Shown here one piece after another: positions 7,756 through 17,390 of a DNA stretch of 64,000 nucleotides. Both the position numbers and the translations under genes were made by a program. The first letter of the stretch is position 1, and every line of letters starts with the position of its first letter. This DNA comes from Haloplanus aerogenes (lineage in GTDB: Archaea > Halobacteriota > Halobacteria > Halobacteriales > Haloferacaceae): positions 434,001 through 498,000 of the forward strand of contig NZ_CP034145.1 in NCBI RefSeq assembly GCF_003856835.1, given 5' to 3'. The notes under the pieces were generated by a model. The model worked only from the letters and a program-made list of their open reading frames with translations, did not search any database and was not told the DNA's origin.

Positions 7756-9015
7756 TCACCGTTCGGGATGAATCGGTGCGTCGAATCCGCCCCGCACCAG
7801 CGGTTTGGCGATATGCCGACGGGCACGGGGCGGCACCTCGTACCACCCCGGGTCGAGCGTCCGGTCGAGCGGTCGCTCGACGCGCCCGGGGGCGGTCGTC
7901 CCGCAGTCCCGACACCGGTAGCCCTGATTCCGGCCGGCACTCTCCATCGACCGCTCGCACTCGGGACAGGTGGGGACGACCCGTTCCGTCGTCACCCGCT
8001 CCCTGAGCGCGAACTTCTCCAGTTTGAGCGTCCCCTCGCTCACTTCGCCACAGACCGTCACGCGGTCGCCGGGCCGGAGGTGTCGCACCCGGTCACGGAA
8101 CCGTTTCGTCGGCTCGAACGCCACGCAGGCCAGGGTCGCGTCGCCGTCGCGGAGCGTCAGGTGGACGTGCCCGCCCGCCCGCGTCTCGGGCGCATCGTCG
8201 ACGACGCCGTCGACCCGGTAGGCTCGGTCCTCCCGGACCGTCCCGACCGTTCCGTCCCGCAGGTGGGCGTCCGTCCCCTGGTTGGTGCGGTAGGTGACCG
8301 CGCGGGCGACGGGTTCGCTCTCGATGTCTGCCGCCACCTCGCGGACCGTCTCGGGGTCGTCCCCCCGGATGCCGTAGAGAATCGGCCCCGGTGCGGCGGG
8401 GACGCAGACGAGTTCGCCCGCTTCGCGGTCCACGGTATCCCACACGTCGGGATACCCCGCGTCGGCCGCCGCGAAGACGCTCGCGCGGTCCACCTCGCGG
8501 GGCGTCCCACAGCGCGCCAGTTCCCGATACGCGATGTGTTCGTAGGTCCAGTCGTCGACGGCGCGGCCCGCGCCGACGGCCGCGAGGGCGCCGATCCGTC
8601 CCCGACCGCCGCCGTGGCGATAGCTTAGGCGATCCAGCAGGGCGACGGTTTCGTCTTCCGCGAGTCGTTCGCGGAGGGCGCGACGGGAGAAGTCGGCGAC
8701 GGCGTCGGGCACCGTCTCGGCCGTCGCGTCGGCGACGACGACGCCCGGGTCCGTCCGCGGATCGGCCACTTCGGCCAGGTCGTCGATAGCATCGACGGCG
8801 AGGTCGAACGCCCGCGCCGGATCGAGGTCGGTTTCGAGACAGAGCGCGGCGTTCCCGCGGGTCTTGAACTCGATCGCGGGGTTGAGTCGGATCAGCAGGC
8901 GGCGGTCAACCGATCCGCCGGCGGCCTCGATCGCCTCGGCTACGCGGGCCGCCACGTACGTCGTACACATCCCGCGCTCGCGGGAGTCGGTGTCGTCGAG
9001 GCCGACGAGCGTCAC
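7756..9015 (-). CDS. tiaS: tRNA(Ile2) 2-agmatinylcytidine synthetase
   Basis: TiaS attaches agmatine to C34 of the AUA-decoding tRNA(Ile2), an essential archaeal modification. The 419-residue length is normal. The N-terminus [20 protein letters not shown] carries the family signature, and the kinase-like catalytic domain follows. An OB-fold lies near residues 290-345 ([20 protein letters not shown]). The C-terminal zinc ribbon has CPECERS and YRCRDCG. A TATA-like sequence about 28 nt upstream falls inside the left arm of a palindromic repeat. Confidence 0.95.
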   Translation of the reverse strand: MTLVGLDDTDSRERGMCTTYVAARVAEAIEAAGGSVDRRLLIRLNPAIEFKTRGNAALCLETDLDPARAFDLAVDAIDDLAEVADPRTDPGVVVADATAETVPDAVADFSRRALRERLAEDETVALLDRLSYRHGGGRGRIGALAAVGAGRAVDDWTYEHIAYRELARCGTPREVDRASVFAAADAGYPDVWDTVDREAGELVCVPAAPGPILYGIRGDDPETVREVAADIESEPVARAVTYRTNQGTDAHLRDGTVGTVREDRAYRVDGVVDDAPETRAGGHVHLTLRDGDATLACVAFEPTKRFRDRVRHLRPGDRVTVCGEVSEGTLKLEKFALRERVTTERVVPTCPECERSMESAGRNQGYRCRDCGTTAPGRVERPLDRTLDPGWYEVPPRARRHIAKPLVRGGFDAPIHPER

Positions 9016-9042
9016 GGGCCGGGGTAGGCGGGCCGGCGGTGA

Positions 9043-9111
9043 TAAGGATAGCTGTAACTGTTTCCCGGCGGGTCGTCGCGACCGTCCGGTGACGACTTAC
9101 AGCTATCCTTA
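9043..9111. repeat. Palindromic intergenic element, copy A (divergent)
   Basis: Perfect 15-bp terminal inverted arms (9043-9057 and 9097-9111) enclose an imperfectly self-complementary core. The inner motifs tgtaactgtttccc and gacttaca match those of copies B (54117) and C (59885), but the outer arms differ and are still fully paired, which implies compensatory change. The left arm read on the minus strand gives TATCCTTA, placed correctly to serve as TATA box of tiaS. Confidence 0.75.
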
Positions 9112-9172
9112 CGAACGCGGTTTCGCGTCGACGTGGCCCAATCGCCGGACGTGGGCCGGATGCCCGACACAA

Positions 9173-9180
9173 CTTATATA
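9173..9180 (+). promoter_or_regulatory. TATA box of the HTH regulator gene
   Basis: The octamer cttatata is an excellent haloarchaeal TATA box. It ends 26 nt before the ATG at 9206, implying a leaderless mRNA. Confidence 0.7.
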
Positions 9181-9205
9181 TGTCGCGGAGCGCTTACCTC
9201 CCGCT

Positions 9206-10177
9206 ATGTCACGGTCAGCACTGGTCGGAAACATCACTGCGATGCTGCAGGACGCGGGATTCGTGGTGAGCGACCGGTGTTCGATCCGCCCGAAGAGCTT
9301 CGACCTGGCGGCGCGGCGCGGTGAGGACCTGTTGCTGGTGAAGATTCTCGCCAACGTGGACAGCCTCGACGCCGAGACGGGCGTCGAGATGCGTCGGCTC
9401 GGCTCCTACCTGTCCGCGACGCCGCTGGTCATCGGGCTACGGACCCGCGACGAGGACCTGAAACCCGAGGTGGTGTACTTCCGCCACGGCATCCCGGTCA
9501 TCAACCCCGACACCGCGTTCGACCTGTTCGTCGAGAGCGTCCCGCCGCTCATCTACGCGGCGCCCGGCGGCCTCTACGTCAACATCGACGGCGACCTGCT
9601 CGAGGACGAACGCGAGGAGCGCGGCTGGAGCCTCGGCCGGCTGGCGACCGAACTCGGCGTCTCCCGGCGCACCGTCTCGAAGTACGAGGACGGCATGAAC
9701 GCCAGCATCGACGTGGCGATCAAACTGGAGGAACTGTTCGACCAGCCGTTCAGCGACCCCGTGAACGTCCTCGGCGGCGCCGAGGAGGTGCGGGACGCCG
9801 ACCCGACCCCGCAGGACCCCGCCGTCGACCCCGACGCGGATCACGTCCTCGCCGTCCTCGCCCGCGTCGGCTTCACCGTCCACCCGACGAACCGCGCACC
9901 CTTCACCGCCGTCAGCGAGGACGGGGAGCACGAGATCGAGAACCTGCTCACCGGTCACTCGGCGTTCACCCGGAGCGCGGAGAAACGCGCCCGGATCATG
10001 TCCTCGCTCGGCGAGGTGACCCGGACCCGGTCGGTGTACGTCACCGAGGAACGCGAGAAGCGCGACTCCATCGAGGGAACCGCGCTGGTGAGTCAGGAGG
10101 AACTCGCAGCGCTTCGGGACGCCGACGACCTGCGCGACCTCATCCTCGAACGGGCGCGGTCGCCGGCCGAGAGCTAA
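9206..10177 (+). CDS. HTH-type transcriptional regulator with nuclease-like N-terminal domain
   Basis: The 323-residue protein matches the archaeal family annotated as putative HTH-type transcriptional regulatory proteins. Residues 1-120 form an alpha/beta domain of the restriction-endonuclease-like type ([20 protein letters not shown]). Residues about 125-185 are an XRE/Cro-like HTH ([20 protein letters not shown], then KYEDG). The C-terminal domain is of unknown function. It is probably a DNA-binding regulator whose targets are not visible. The next small membrane gene starts one base after its stop. Confidence 0.85.
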   Translation: MSRSALVGNITAMLQDAGFVVSDRCSIRPKSFDLAARRGEDLLLVKILANVDSLDAETGVEMRRLGSYLSATPLVIGLRTRDEDLKPEVVYFRHGIPVINPDTAFDLFVESVPPLIYAAPGGLYVNIDGDLLEDEREERGWSLGRLATELGVSRRTVSKYEDGMNASIDVAIKLEELFDQPFSDPVNVLGGAEEVRDADPTPQDPAVDPDADHVLAVLARVGFTVHPTNRAPFTAVSEDGEHEIENLLTGHSAFTRSAEKRARIMSSLGEVTRTRSVYVTEEREKRDSIEGTALVSQEELAALRDADDLRDLILERARSPAES

Positions 10178-10178
10178 G

Positions 10179-10433
10179 ATGGACGCGGAACCGCTGTCAC
10201 GTCTCACCCCGGAGCGACCGCTCGTCCGCGGTCTCACCGCCCTCGCGCTCTTCGCGACCGGCGTGGTAGCGACGCTTCTCGTCCTCCGGCGCGGGACGAC
10301 GAGCGTGCTCGCGCCGGTTCTCGGGGCCGCCGTCGGCACGCCGGTCACACCACTGCTCCTCCTCGTCTCGCAACTGACCGCGGCGCTCGTCGTCGGGGGC
10401 GTGCTCGCCGTGGCGACCGTCCGGGTGCTCTGA
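10179..10433 (+). CDS. Small two-helix membrane protein
   Basis: The 84-residue protein has two hydrophobic segments (GLTALALFATGVVATLLVL and VTPLLLLVSQLTAALVVGGV) and no recognisable domain. Its ATG is one base after the stop of the HTH regulator, so translation is probably coupled and the two gene products may be functionally linked. The family is unknown to me. Confidence 0.65.
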   Translation: MDAEPLSRLTPERPLVRGLTALALFATGVVATLLVLRRGTTSVLAPVLGAAVGTPVTPLLLLVSQLTAALVVGGVLAVATVRVL

Positions 10434-10493
10434 CTGCCTCTCTCCTTCCTGCCGGTCGACTGAACTATCCTCCCTCATCACGTGCTGTCGACC

Positions 10494-10877
10494 ATGACCA
10501 ACGGGTTCAGCATCGTCGCCCCCGACGACGTGCCGACCGAACAGTTCCAGACGTGTGAGACGGCCGTCCGGAAACTGACGGAGCCGCTCGGCTGTACCGA
10601 ACTACGACTGAATCAGGTGCTCGTCGAGCCCGGCGAGGTGACGACACCCCACACTCACGAGGGACAGGAGGAGGTGTTCGTCTCGATGACTGGGGGACAA
10701 ATTTCGCTCGCGGGCGAGGTGCACGACGTGTCCGCCGGGGGAATCGTCCGCGTCGCCCCCGAGATGGTCCGGAACCTGTGTAACCACACCGACGAGACAC
10801 ACGTTTGGCTCGCGTTCGGGGCGCCGCCGGTCGGCACCGTCGACGACTTCGGATCGTACGTCGTCGAAGAGGATTAG
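10494..10877 (+). CDS. Cupin-domain protein
   Basis: The 127-residue single-domain beta-barrel protein has cupin motif 1 visible as PHTHEGQEEVFVSMTGG (two His and Glu metal ligands) and motif 2 around APEMVRNLCNHTDETHVWLA. A divalent metal is likely bound; the substrate or signalling role cannot be inferred. ATG at 10494 is preferred over a GTG four codons upstream. It is convergent with, and overlaps by three bases, the glutaredoxin gene. Confidence 0.85.
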   Translation: MTNGFSIVAPDDVPTEQFQTCETAVRKLTEPLGCTELRLNQVLVEPGEVTTPHTHEGQEEVFVSMTGGQISLAGEVHDVSAGGIVRVAPEMVRNLCNHTDETHVWLAFGAPPVGTVDDFGSYVVEED

Positions 10878-11134
10878 TTCTCGGCGCGCGCGCCGTAGGT
10901 CCGCTCCAGATACGCGACGATATCGTCGCTCTCGGGCATCCCCTCGATATCGTGGTCGGGGTCGACCAGAACCGGCACGCCAGTCTGCCCGCTCACTTCC
11001 TCGACTTCGGTCCGCTCGGAGTGGGAGCGGGGCACCTCGTGGGAGACGTAGTCGAGGCCGAGTTCGTCCAGCTTGTTCTTCACCTTCGCGCAGTAGGGAC
11101 AGCCGGGGAGTTCGTAGAGTTCCAGCGATGGCAT
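10874..11134 (-). CDS. Glutaredoxin-like thiol oxidoreductase
   Basis: The 86-residue protein has the thioredoxin fold and CPYC active site near residue 12 (LYELPGCPYCAKVKNKL). The cis-Pro loop is TGVPVLVDP, followed by the typical GMPESDDIVAYLE segment. It would reduce protein disulfides or mixed disulfides; in haloarchaea the partner thiol is probably gamma-glutamylcysteine rather than glutathione (inference). An upstream TTG would add three residues, and the ATG at 11134 begins the conserved part. Confidence 0.9.
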   Translation of the reverse strand: MPSLELYELPGCPYCAKVKNKLDELGLDYVSHEVPRSHSERTEVEEVSGQTGVPVLVDPDHDIEGMPESDDIVAYLERTYGARAEN

Positions 11135-11204
11135 CGGCAGCAATTGTGGCTCGGGTAACTTGAGCCCCGCGGGTGTGTGCGCCCCGGGCGCGACACTGCG
11201 GCGC

Positions 11205-12605
11205 CTACGCCGCCAGCGTGTTCGTCCGCACCACGTAGTAGACGACGAACGCGCCCGCGAGCACCCAGTGGCCGGGGCGGATGTCGCTCCACTCGCCGCG
11301 CGCGGCCTTCACGATGGGGTAGGTGACGATGCCGGCCGCGATACCCGTCGCGATGGAGTAGGTGAGGGGCATGACGAGAATGGTCATGCCCGCGGGAATG
11401 GCGTAGGAGAGGTCGTCCCACGCGATGTCGACGACGTTGCCGAGCATGACGACCCCGATGACGACGAGGGCGATGTGGGAGGCGTAAAGCGGGATGGCGG
11501 CTGCGAGGGGGACGACAGCAAGCGACGCGAGAAAGAGGAGGGCGACGACGAGTGCGGTCATCCCCGTCCGGCCGCCCTCCTCGACGCCCGACGCCGACTC
11601 GATGTAGGTGGTGACCGTCGAGGTGCCGAGCATCCCGCCGACGGTGGTGCCCACCGCGTCCGCCATCAGCGGCTTGTCGATGTCGGGCAGGTTGCCGTCC
11701 TCGTCGAGAAAGCCCGCAATCTGTGCGACGCCGGTGAGCGTGCCCGCCGTGTCGAAGAAGTCGACGAAGAAGAAGGTGAAGACCACGAGGGCGAAGGTGA
11801 ACGCCTCGATATCCGCGAGGCCGGTGGTGAAGGCGCCCGCGAGAGGCGTGATGTCGTAGGTGGCGCCGGGGGCGCCGGCGACGAGACTGTCCGCCGCCTC
11901 GCCACCGACCAGTCCCGCGTTGGCGACGATCCAGCCGAGCGCCGCCGTCGCCAGGATGCCGATGATGATCGACCCACGAATCCCGCGGGCGTAGAGTGCG
12001 AAGGTGAGAAAGAGGCCGACGACGGAGACGATGGCGACCGGATCGGTGGCGACGGGACCGAGCGTGACCAGCGTGTTGGCGTTCACCACGATGTTCATCG
12101 CCTGTAAGCCGATGAAGGCGAGGAACAGCCCGATACCCGTACCGACGGCGAACTTGACTGGCTCCGGAAACGCCCGGATGACGTACTCGCGCGCGCCGAT
12201 GGCGGTGAGCGCGATGAAGATGATGCCCTCGACGACGACGGCAGCGAGCGCCGTCTGCCAAGAGATGCCGAGCGCACCGACGACGGTGAACGCGAAGAAG
12301 GCGTTCAGGCCGAGTCCCGGCGCCTGTCCGAACGGGCGGTTCGCGTACAGCGCCATGATCAGCGTCGCCACCGCCGCCGCGATGATGGTGACGACGGCGA
12401 GCATCGACTGCACCTCACCGACGCTGTATCCCTGTACGACGATGCCGGGTTTCTCGCCCGGAATTCCGGCGAGAATGCTCGGATTCACCACGACGATGTA
12501 GGACATCGTGAGGAAGGTGGTGAGCCCCGCGAGCACTTCCGTCCGGAGGGTCGTTCCGTGTTCTTCGAAGCCGAAGTAATTCGCCAGCGAGTCACTCAAC
12601 GCCAT
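11205..12605 (-). CDS. NCS2-family purine permease (AzgA-like)
   Basis: The 466-residue integral membrane protein has about 13 hydrophobic segments. The N-terminus LANYFGFEEHGTTLRTEVLAG and LTTFLTMSYIVVVNPSIL are hallmarks of the AzgA branch of NCS2, which imports adenine, guanine or hypoxanthine with protons. Other conserved stretches are QAPGLGLNAFFAFTVV and ESASGVEEGGRTGMTALVV. It is divergent from the UxaA-family operon across 135 nt and has no purine-metabolism gene next to it. Confidence 0.9.
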   Translation of the reverse strand: MALSDSLANYFGFEEHGTTLRTEVLAGLTTFLTMSYIVVVNPSILAGIPGEKPGIVVQGYSVGEVQSMLAVVTIIAAAVATLIMALYANRPFGQAPGLGLNAFFAFTVVGALGISWQTALAAVVVEGIIFIALTAIGAREYVIRAFPEPVKFAVGTGIGLFLAFIGLQAMNIVVNANTLVTLGPVATDPVAIVSVVGLFLTFALYARGIRGSIIIGILATAALGWIVANAGLVGGEAADSLVAGAPGATYDITPLAGAFTTGLADIEAFTFALVVFTFFFVDFFDTAGTLTGVAQIAGFLDEDGNLPDIDKPLMADAVGTTVGGMLGTSTVTTYIESASGVEEGGRTGMTALVVALLFLASLAVVPLAAAIPLYASHIALVVIGVVMLGNVVDIAWDDLSYAIPAGMTILVMPLTYSIATGIAAGIVTYPIVKAARGEWSDIRPGHWVLAGAFVVYYVVRTNTLAA

Positions 12606-12740
12606 ATACGGTGCGTATCCGGGATGCAGAACTTAACGGTTGGCATGCTGGCCGGCGCTCGCGTGTCGATCCGTCAGAAAATCCGTTCGTGCCGACACGT
12701 GCGGGACAACTTCTTTCGTCTCGCCGCGCGTGGGCCGTCC

Positions 12741-13919
12741 ATGGACGAATTCGAGGGCTACCGCCGGCCGGACGGTACGGTCGGCGTCAGAAATCACGTC
12801 GCCGTCATCCCCGTCTCGGTGACGGCGAGCAGCCTCGCAGAGCGTATCGCCGCCGACGCGGGCGACGGCGTCGTGGCGACGCCACACAGCATGGGGGCGA
12901 ACCAACCGACGCCGGCCCGCGAGCAGACCCGTCGCGTCCTCCGCGGCGTCGGCCGCAACCCGAACGTCGGCGCGGCGCTGGTCGTCGCGCTGGGGACGGA
13001 GGCCATCGACGCCGACGACGTGGCTGACGCCGTCGCCGACGCGGGGCGGCCGGTCGAGACGCTTCGCATCCGCGAGGTCGGCGGCACGGCCGCCGCCATC
13101 GAACGCGGGGCCGATCTGGCCGACTCGCTTCGCGCCGACGCCGACGACGTGCGCCGCGAATCCGCCGACGCCGCCGAACTGATCTTCGGCGTCGAGTGCG
13201 GCGGGAGCGACGCCACCAGCGGCATCGCGGCCAACCCCGCCGTCGGCGCCGCCTGCGACCGCCTCGTCGAGGCGGGCGGCACCGTCTCGTTCAGCGAGAC
13301 GCCGGAGTTCATCGGCGCCGAACACATCCTCGCGGAGCGCTGTGTCGACGAGGAGACCCGCGAACGCCTCCTCGACCGGGTGGACGCGCGGGAAGATATG
13401 GCGCGACAGATGGGCGTCGACCTCCGCGGTGCCCAGCCGACGCCCGGCAATCAGGAGGGTGGCCTGACCACCATCGAGGAGAAGAGCCTCGGCGCCATCG
13501 CCAAGGGCGGCACGACGCCGGTCGAGGGGATGGTCGACTACGCCGAACCCCTTCCCCGGGGCGGCGGCCTCGTTCTCATGGACACCCCCGGCTACGACGT
13601 GGAGAGCGTCGTCGGCAAAGTGGCCGGCGGCGCACAGATCGTCGCCTTCACGACCGGTCGCGGGAGCACGACCGGTAACCCCGTCGCGCCCGTCATCAAG
13701 GTCACCGGCAACCCGAAGACGTGGGATCGGATGGCGAACAACATCGACGTGAACGCGAGCACGGTCATGGAGGGCGAGTCGCTGTCGGCCATCGGCGAGC
13801 GCATCTACGGGACGCTTCTCGCCGTAGCTGACGGGCAGCGGACCGAGGCCGAACGCCGCGGGCTGACGGAGTTCGCGATCAACGAGATTCAGCCCCGGAC
13901 GGGAGGTGAGCGGGCATGA
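12741..13919 (+). CDS. UxaA-family dehydratase large subunit, paralogue 1
   Basis: The 392-residue protein is of the altronate/galactarate dehydratase type; the family also includes the sulfolactate lyase large subunit. It keeps the middle and C-terminal motifs: [43 protein letters not shown] and TTGRGSTTG. The N-terminal H-x-x-G-C motif of the family is changed to HSMGANQ, with no Cys. The ATG at 12741 starts the conserved N-terminus. The stop overlaps the start of the small-subunit gene (ATGA), so the three genes are one operon. The substrate is unknown, probably a hydroxy or sugar acid. Confidence 0.85.
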   Translation: MDEFEGYRRPDGTVGVRNHVAVIPVSVTASSLAERIAADAGDGVVATPHSMGANQPTPAREQTRRVLRGVGRNPNVGAALVVALGTEAIDADDVADAVADAGRPVETLRIREVGGTAAAIERGADLADSLRADADDVRRESADAAELIFGVECGGSDATSGIAANPAVGAACDRLVEAGGTVSFSETPEFIGAEHILAERCVDEETRERLLDRVDAREDMARQMGVDLRGAQPTPGNQEGGLTTIEEKSLGAIAKGGTTPVEGMVDYAEPLPRGGGLVLMDTPGYDVESVVGKVAGGAQIVAFTTGRGSTTGNPVAPVIKVTGNPKTWDRMANNIDVNASTVMEGESLSAIGERIYGTLLAVADGQRTEAERRGLTEFAINEIQPRTGGERA

Positions 13920-14245
13920 AAGGAACCGTCGTCGGTGACGTGGCGCTGGTGATGGACGCCGACGATGCGGTGGCGACGGCGCTCGACGATCTGGCGGCCG
14001 GGACGACGTTGCCCCCGACGGAGAGGACACCGGTCGAGTCCCCCATCGAATGCCGTGAGGACGTTCCGTTCGGCCACAAGATCGCCCTCCGTCGGCTCGA
14101 CGCCGGCGACGAGATTCGGAAGTACGGCGAGGTGATCGGGCGGGCGACCGTCGCCATCGAGCCCGGGGAGTGGGTACACACGCACAACTGCGAGAGTACG
14201 CGCGGCCGCGGTGATCTGGCGGCCGCGGGAGGTGAGCACGCGTGA
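13916..14245 (+). CDS. UxaA-family small subunit (SAF domain)
   Basis: The 109-residue protein corresponds to the N-terminal SAF domain of altronate dehydratase or the separate small subunit of sulfolactate lyase. It shows the expected core: [32 protein letters not shown] and [11 protein letters not shown], including the His motif thought to bind metal. It overlaps both flanking paralogous large-subunit genes by four bases, so translation of all three is likely coupled. Confidence 0.87.
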   Translation: MKGTVVGDVALVMDADDAVATALDDLAAGTTLPPTERTPVESPIECREDVPFGHKIALRRLDAGDEIRKYGEVIGRATVAIEPGEWVHTHNCESTRGRGDLAAAGGEHA

Positions 14246-15384
14246 CGCCGCCGACCACGGCGGAGACCGACGCGGATGCGGACGCGGACCCGGTCGACGC
14301 GGCCGACGCGTGGCCCGCCGCGGCCTACGCGCGCGCCGACGGCGTCGGTGCCCGGAATCGGTTGCTGGTGCTTCCCTCCGTCATCTGCTCGCGGCTGGTG
14401 GCCGACCGCATCGCGGACGCGGTGCCGGGTGCGGTGAGCGCCGGTCACGACCACGGCTGCGCCCAACTCGGTGCCGACGAGGAACAGACCGAGCGCACGC
14501 TACAGAGCGTCGCGGCGAACCCCAACGTCGCCGGCGCCGTCGTCGTCGGCCTCGGCTGTGAAGGCGTCCAGAGCGACCGCCTCGCGGAGACGCTCGCGGA
14601 CCGCGGCGTGCCCGTCCGTGAACTCTCGATTCAGGGCGTCGGTGGCTCCGACGAGGCCGTCGAGGGCGGCATCGAGGCCGCCACCGAACTGGCCGCGAAC
14701 GCGTCCCGGACGACGACGGCCGACCTCGGTGACCTGACCATCGGCGTCGTGAGCAGCGACCTGCAGGAGAGCACTGTCGACCGCGCCGACCCACTGATCG
14801 GCGGGTTCGTCGACCGCGTCGTCGACGCCGGCGGCCGCGTCGTCGTCGCCGGAACGGAGCGCCTGCACCCCCACGGCGACGCCGCACGCGAGACGATGGC
14901 CGACGAGGTTGCCGCCCGCTACGCCGAGGTGGTCGAGTCGTCGCCGCCGCGGACGGCCGGCCTCACCCGCCGGGCGGCCGACCGTTCGTTCGACGACCTC
15001 GCCCGCCTCTGGGGTGGCCGGCCCATCCGCGACGTGCTCCCCTACGGCGCCCCCGCGACCCACGACTCGGGCGTCGCACTCGTGAGCGCCCCGACGGACT
15101 TCGCGGAGGCGTCGACCGCTCTCGCCGCCGCCGGTGCCCACGTTATCATCCACGCCACCGCCGACGGCATCCCGACCGGCCACCCGATCGTCCCCGTCTG
15201 CAAGGTGACGGGGGACGCCGAGACGTACGCGGCGCTGGCGGGGGATATGGACGTGGACGCCCGGACCGCCGACGTGGACGACCTCTCGGCGCTGGTCGGG
15301 CGCGTCGTCGGTGGCGAGCGCACCCGTGCCGAGGCCCACGGTCTCACCGCCTTTGCCATCTCGCGTGCCGGGCCGTCGATGTGA
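14242..15384 (+). CDS. UxaA-family dehydratase large subunit, paralogue 2 (divergent)
   Basis: The 380-residue protein has a GTG start overlapping the preceding stop. It keeps the N-terminal family motifs missing from paralogue 1 ([16 protein letters not shown] and VVGLGCEG) and the C-terminal sheet ([20 protein letters not shown], then CKVTGD). It has lost the central ECGGSD and [11 protein letters not shown] motifs. This complementary loss suggests the two large subunits form one composite enzyme (inference). The first 25 residues are an acidic Ala/Asp-rich linker. Confidence 0.78.
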   Translation: MTPPTTAETDADADADPVDAADAWPAAAYARADGVGARNRLLVLPSVICSRLVADRIADAVPGAVSAGHDHGCAQLGADEEQTERTLQSVAANPNVAGAVVVGLGCEGVQSDRLAETLADRGVPVRELSIQGVGGSDEAVEGGIEAATELAANASRTTTADLGDLTIGVVSSDLQESTVDRADPLIGGFVDRVVDAGGRVVVAGTERLHPHGDAARETMADEVAARYAEVVESSPPRTAGLTRRAADRSFDDLARLWGGRPIRDVLPYGAPATHDSGVALVSAPTDFAEASTALAAAGAHVIIHATADGIPTGHPIVPVCKVTGDAETYAALAGDMDVDARTADVDDLSALVGRVVGGERTRAEAHGLTAFAISRAGPSM

Positions 15385-15492
15385 GCAGGGGCTGTCGAGA
15401 CGCCCCGACGACGGCGGGGTTTCGGTTTCGGTGAACGCGGAGGCGGGCGTTAGAGATCGTATAATAAAGTGACGGCGACGCCACGTCGCTCT

Positions 15493-16155
15493 ATGAGCGC
15501 GGAGACGAATCACACGAGACGGAACGCGCTTCGGACCCTCGGGAGTGCCGTGGCCGCCGGTCTGGCTGGCTGTAGTTCGTCCCAGGAACAGACGACTGCC
15601 GGACCACCCGAATCCGCCGACTTCGTCCAGAACCCGGCGGAAATCCATCCGACGCTGGTCGAGGAAACGTCGGTCGCGTCGGACGAGATTCTGATCGGAT
15701 TGCGCCTCGAAGACTCGTCGCTCCCGTTTACGACCGAGGTGTATCACGCGCCGCCGGACGCCTCCGTTCACGCCACGCGGACCTACGACACACAGGATCT
15801 CTCCCAGGTGGAACTGGTACCCGAGTCGAAACGGACCCTCGACACCGTCGACACCGACCGCGAAGATATCCACTACGGGACGACGATGGTCGGTGAACCG
15901 CTGACGGTGACGCTCGTCGCGCGCCACGACGGCGAGGCCTTCGACTGGAGCTCTTGGGACCGCACCGGGTATCCCTACGACGGTCACGACGAGGAGAATC
16001 CCGCGCTGAAAGTCGCGTGTTACTGCGGCGGGATGATCTACACGGCCCCGAGCGGTGGCACCTGGGCACGGGTCATTCAGGTGACGCCCACCGAGCGCGT
16101 CGATCCCGGCACGAACATCCTGCTCAACTGGACTTCGAGCCGACTCCGAAAATAG
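15493..16155 (+). CDS. Tat-type lipoprotein, unknown function
   Basis: The 220-residue protein starts with a twin-arginine signal (HTRRNALRTLGSAVAAGLAGC), whose final Cys fits a lipobox and marks the likely lipidated residue after export. The mature part is beta-rich (LIGLRLEDSSLPFTTEVYH, then VTPTERVDPGTNILLNW) and contains CYCGGMIY. No known domain was recognised. An AT-rich run (ataataaag) about 25-30 nt upstream may be its TATA box. It is convergent with pyrE, eight bases apart. Confidence 0.7.
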   Translation: MSAETNHTRRNALRTLGSAVAAGLAGCSSSQEQTTAGPPESADFVQNPAEIHPTLVEETSVASDEILIGLRLEDSSLPFTTEVYHAPPDASVHATRTYDTQDLSQVELVPESKRTLDTVDTDREDIHYGTTMVGEPLTVTLVARHDGEAFDWSSWDRTGYPYDGHDEENPALKVACYCGGMIYTAPSGGTWARVIQVTPTERVDPGTNILLNWTSSRLRK

Positions 16156-16163
16156 CCGACTCC

Positions 16164-16688
16164 CTACTCGTCCGCCAGCAGGTCGCTCGCGGTCAGGAGG
16201 GATTCGAGTTCGATGTCGTGGTCGGCCAGCAACTCGCTCGCACCCTCCTCGCGGTCGACGACGACGATGACGCGGTCGACGACGGCGCCCGCCTCGCGCA
16301 GGGCTTCGACGGCGTCGAGCGCGCTCTTGCCCGTCGTGGCGATGTCCTCCAACACGACCACGTGCTCGCCCTCCGACAGTCGCCCTTCGATCCGGTTGCC
16401 CGTGCCGTACTCCTTGGCCTGCTTGCGCGCGATGACGTAGGGACGGCCGGTCTCGGCGCTCGTCACGGCGACGAGCGGAACGGCACCGAGCGCGACGCCC
16501 GCGAGTGTCTCGTCGTCGCCGAGGCGTTCCGCGAAGGCCGTAGCGATCAGCGAGAGACACTCCGGATCGGTCTCGAAGAGGTACTTGTCCACGTAGTAGT
16601 CGCTCGTGCCGCCGTGAGAGAGTTCGAACTCGCCGAACTTCACCGCGTCCGCGGCGCGGAGCGCGTCGATGAGGTCCTGGTTCGTCAT
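16164..16688 (-). CDS. pyrE: Orotate phosphoribosyltransferase
   Basis: The 174-residue protein has the normal size for haloarchaeal PyrE, which makes OMP from orotate and PRPP in pyrimidine synthesis. The PRPP-binding loop is [19 protein letters not shown], and [18 protein letters not shown] and [16 protein letters not shown] match the orotate and flexible-loop regions. A second pyrimidine gene, a dihydroorotase, lies at the far end of the window. A TATA-like gtttatg about 26-32 nt upstream supports the chosen start. Confidence 0.9.
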   Translation of the reverse strand: MTNQDLIDALRAADAVKFGEFELSHGGTSDYYVDKYLFETDPECLSLIATAFAERLGDDETLAGVALGAVPLVAVTSAETGRPYVIARKQAKEYGTGNRIEGRLSEGEHVVVLEDIATTGKSALDAVEALREAGAVVDRVIVVVDREEGASELLADHDIELESLLTASDLLADE

Positions 16689-16713
16689 TGGCGTGTTCGG
16701 GGCCGCGAACCGA

Positions 16714-16720
16714 CATAAAC
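16714..16720 (-). promoter_or_regulatory. TATA-like box of pyrE
   Basis: On the minus strand the sequence reads gtttatg, 26-32 nt before the pyrE ATG, in an otherwise GC-rich stretch. Confidence 0.45.
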
Positions 16721-16751
16721 GGGGCGGTTCGGGGCCGCCTCCCCCGCTACG

Positions 16752-17294
16752 CTACCACGGCTCCGCCTTCAACCCCAGCAGGTATGCGCCCGCATTCGTC
16801 GTCACGTGCAACAGGGGCGTCGCGATCAGGACGACGGCCAGCCGCGGGAGCGAGAACGTCGCCACGGTCCAGGCGGGCGCGAGGAGAACCGCGAGGCCGA
16901 GGGCGCCGACGACGAAATCGAGCTGATCGAGGCCGGGGACGGCCGCGCCGCGCTGGCGGCCGAGGCGGCGTTTCACCAGCGAGGCCCCGATGTCTCCGAG
17001 CATCGCGCCGAACGCGAGGGCGAACGCCGCGTGCAGGGGGAAGGTCGGCAGGTCGCTCCCCAGTGTGGCGGCGACGGCCGGATGGACGGCGTTGAGTCCG
17101 AGCGCCAGCGCGACGCCTGCGACCGTTCCCGCGGCCGTGCCCCGCCACGTCTTGCCGTCACCGAGCAGTCGGCGGCCGCCGAGGGTTCGCCCGCCGTCGA
17201 TGGGGCGACCACCGCCTGCCAGGACGGCTACGTTGTTCGGAACGTACGCCGGCAACATCGCCCAGAGCGCACCCGCGACGAGCGAGACGATCAT
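16752..17294 (-). CDS. carS: CDP-archaeol synthase
   Basis: The 180-residue membrane protein is CarS, which makes CDP-archaeol from CTP and digeranylgeranylglyceryl phosphate in archaeal ether-lipid synthesis. The N-terminus [20 protein letters not shown] and the next stretch [16 protein letters not shown] carry the family motifs, and [21 protein letters not shown], then [11 protein letters not shown], is the conserved catalytic segment. Four to five transmembrane helices are predicted, and the length matches the family. Confidence 0.93.
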   Translation of the reverse strand: MIVSLVAGALWAMLPAYVPNNVAVLAGGGRPIDGGRTLGGRRLLGDGKTWRGTAAGTVAGVALALGLNAVHPAVAATLGSDLPTFPLHAAFALAFGAMLGDIGASLVKRRLGRQRGAAVPGLDQLDFVVGALGLAVLLAPAWTVATFSLPRLAVVLIATPLLHVTTNAGAYLLGLKAEPW

Positions 17295-17390
17295 GCGCCG
17301 AGTAGTTCCCGCCCCGTGTTAATAGGGGTGTTTGTCTTCCGGGCTGCCCGTTGGAACACGCTGAAGGCCCCCGGCATCTACCATCCGGTA

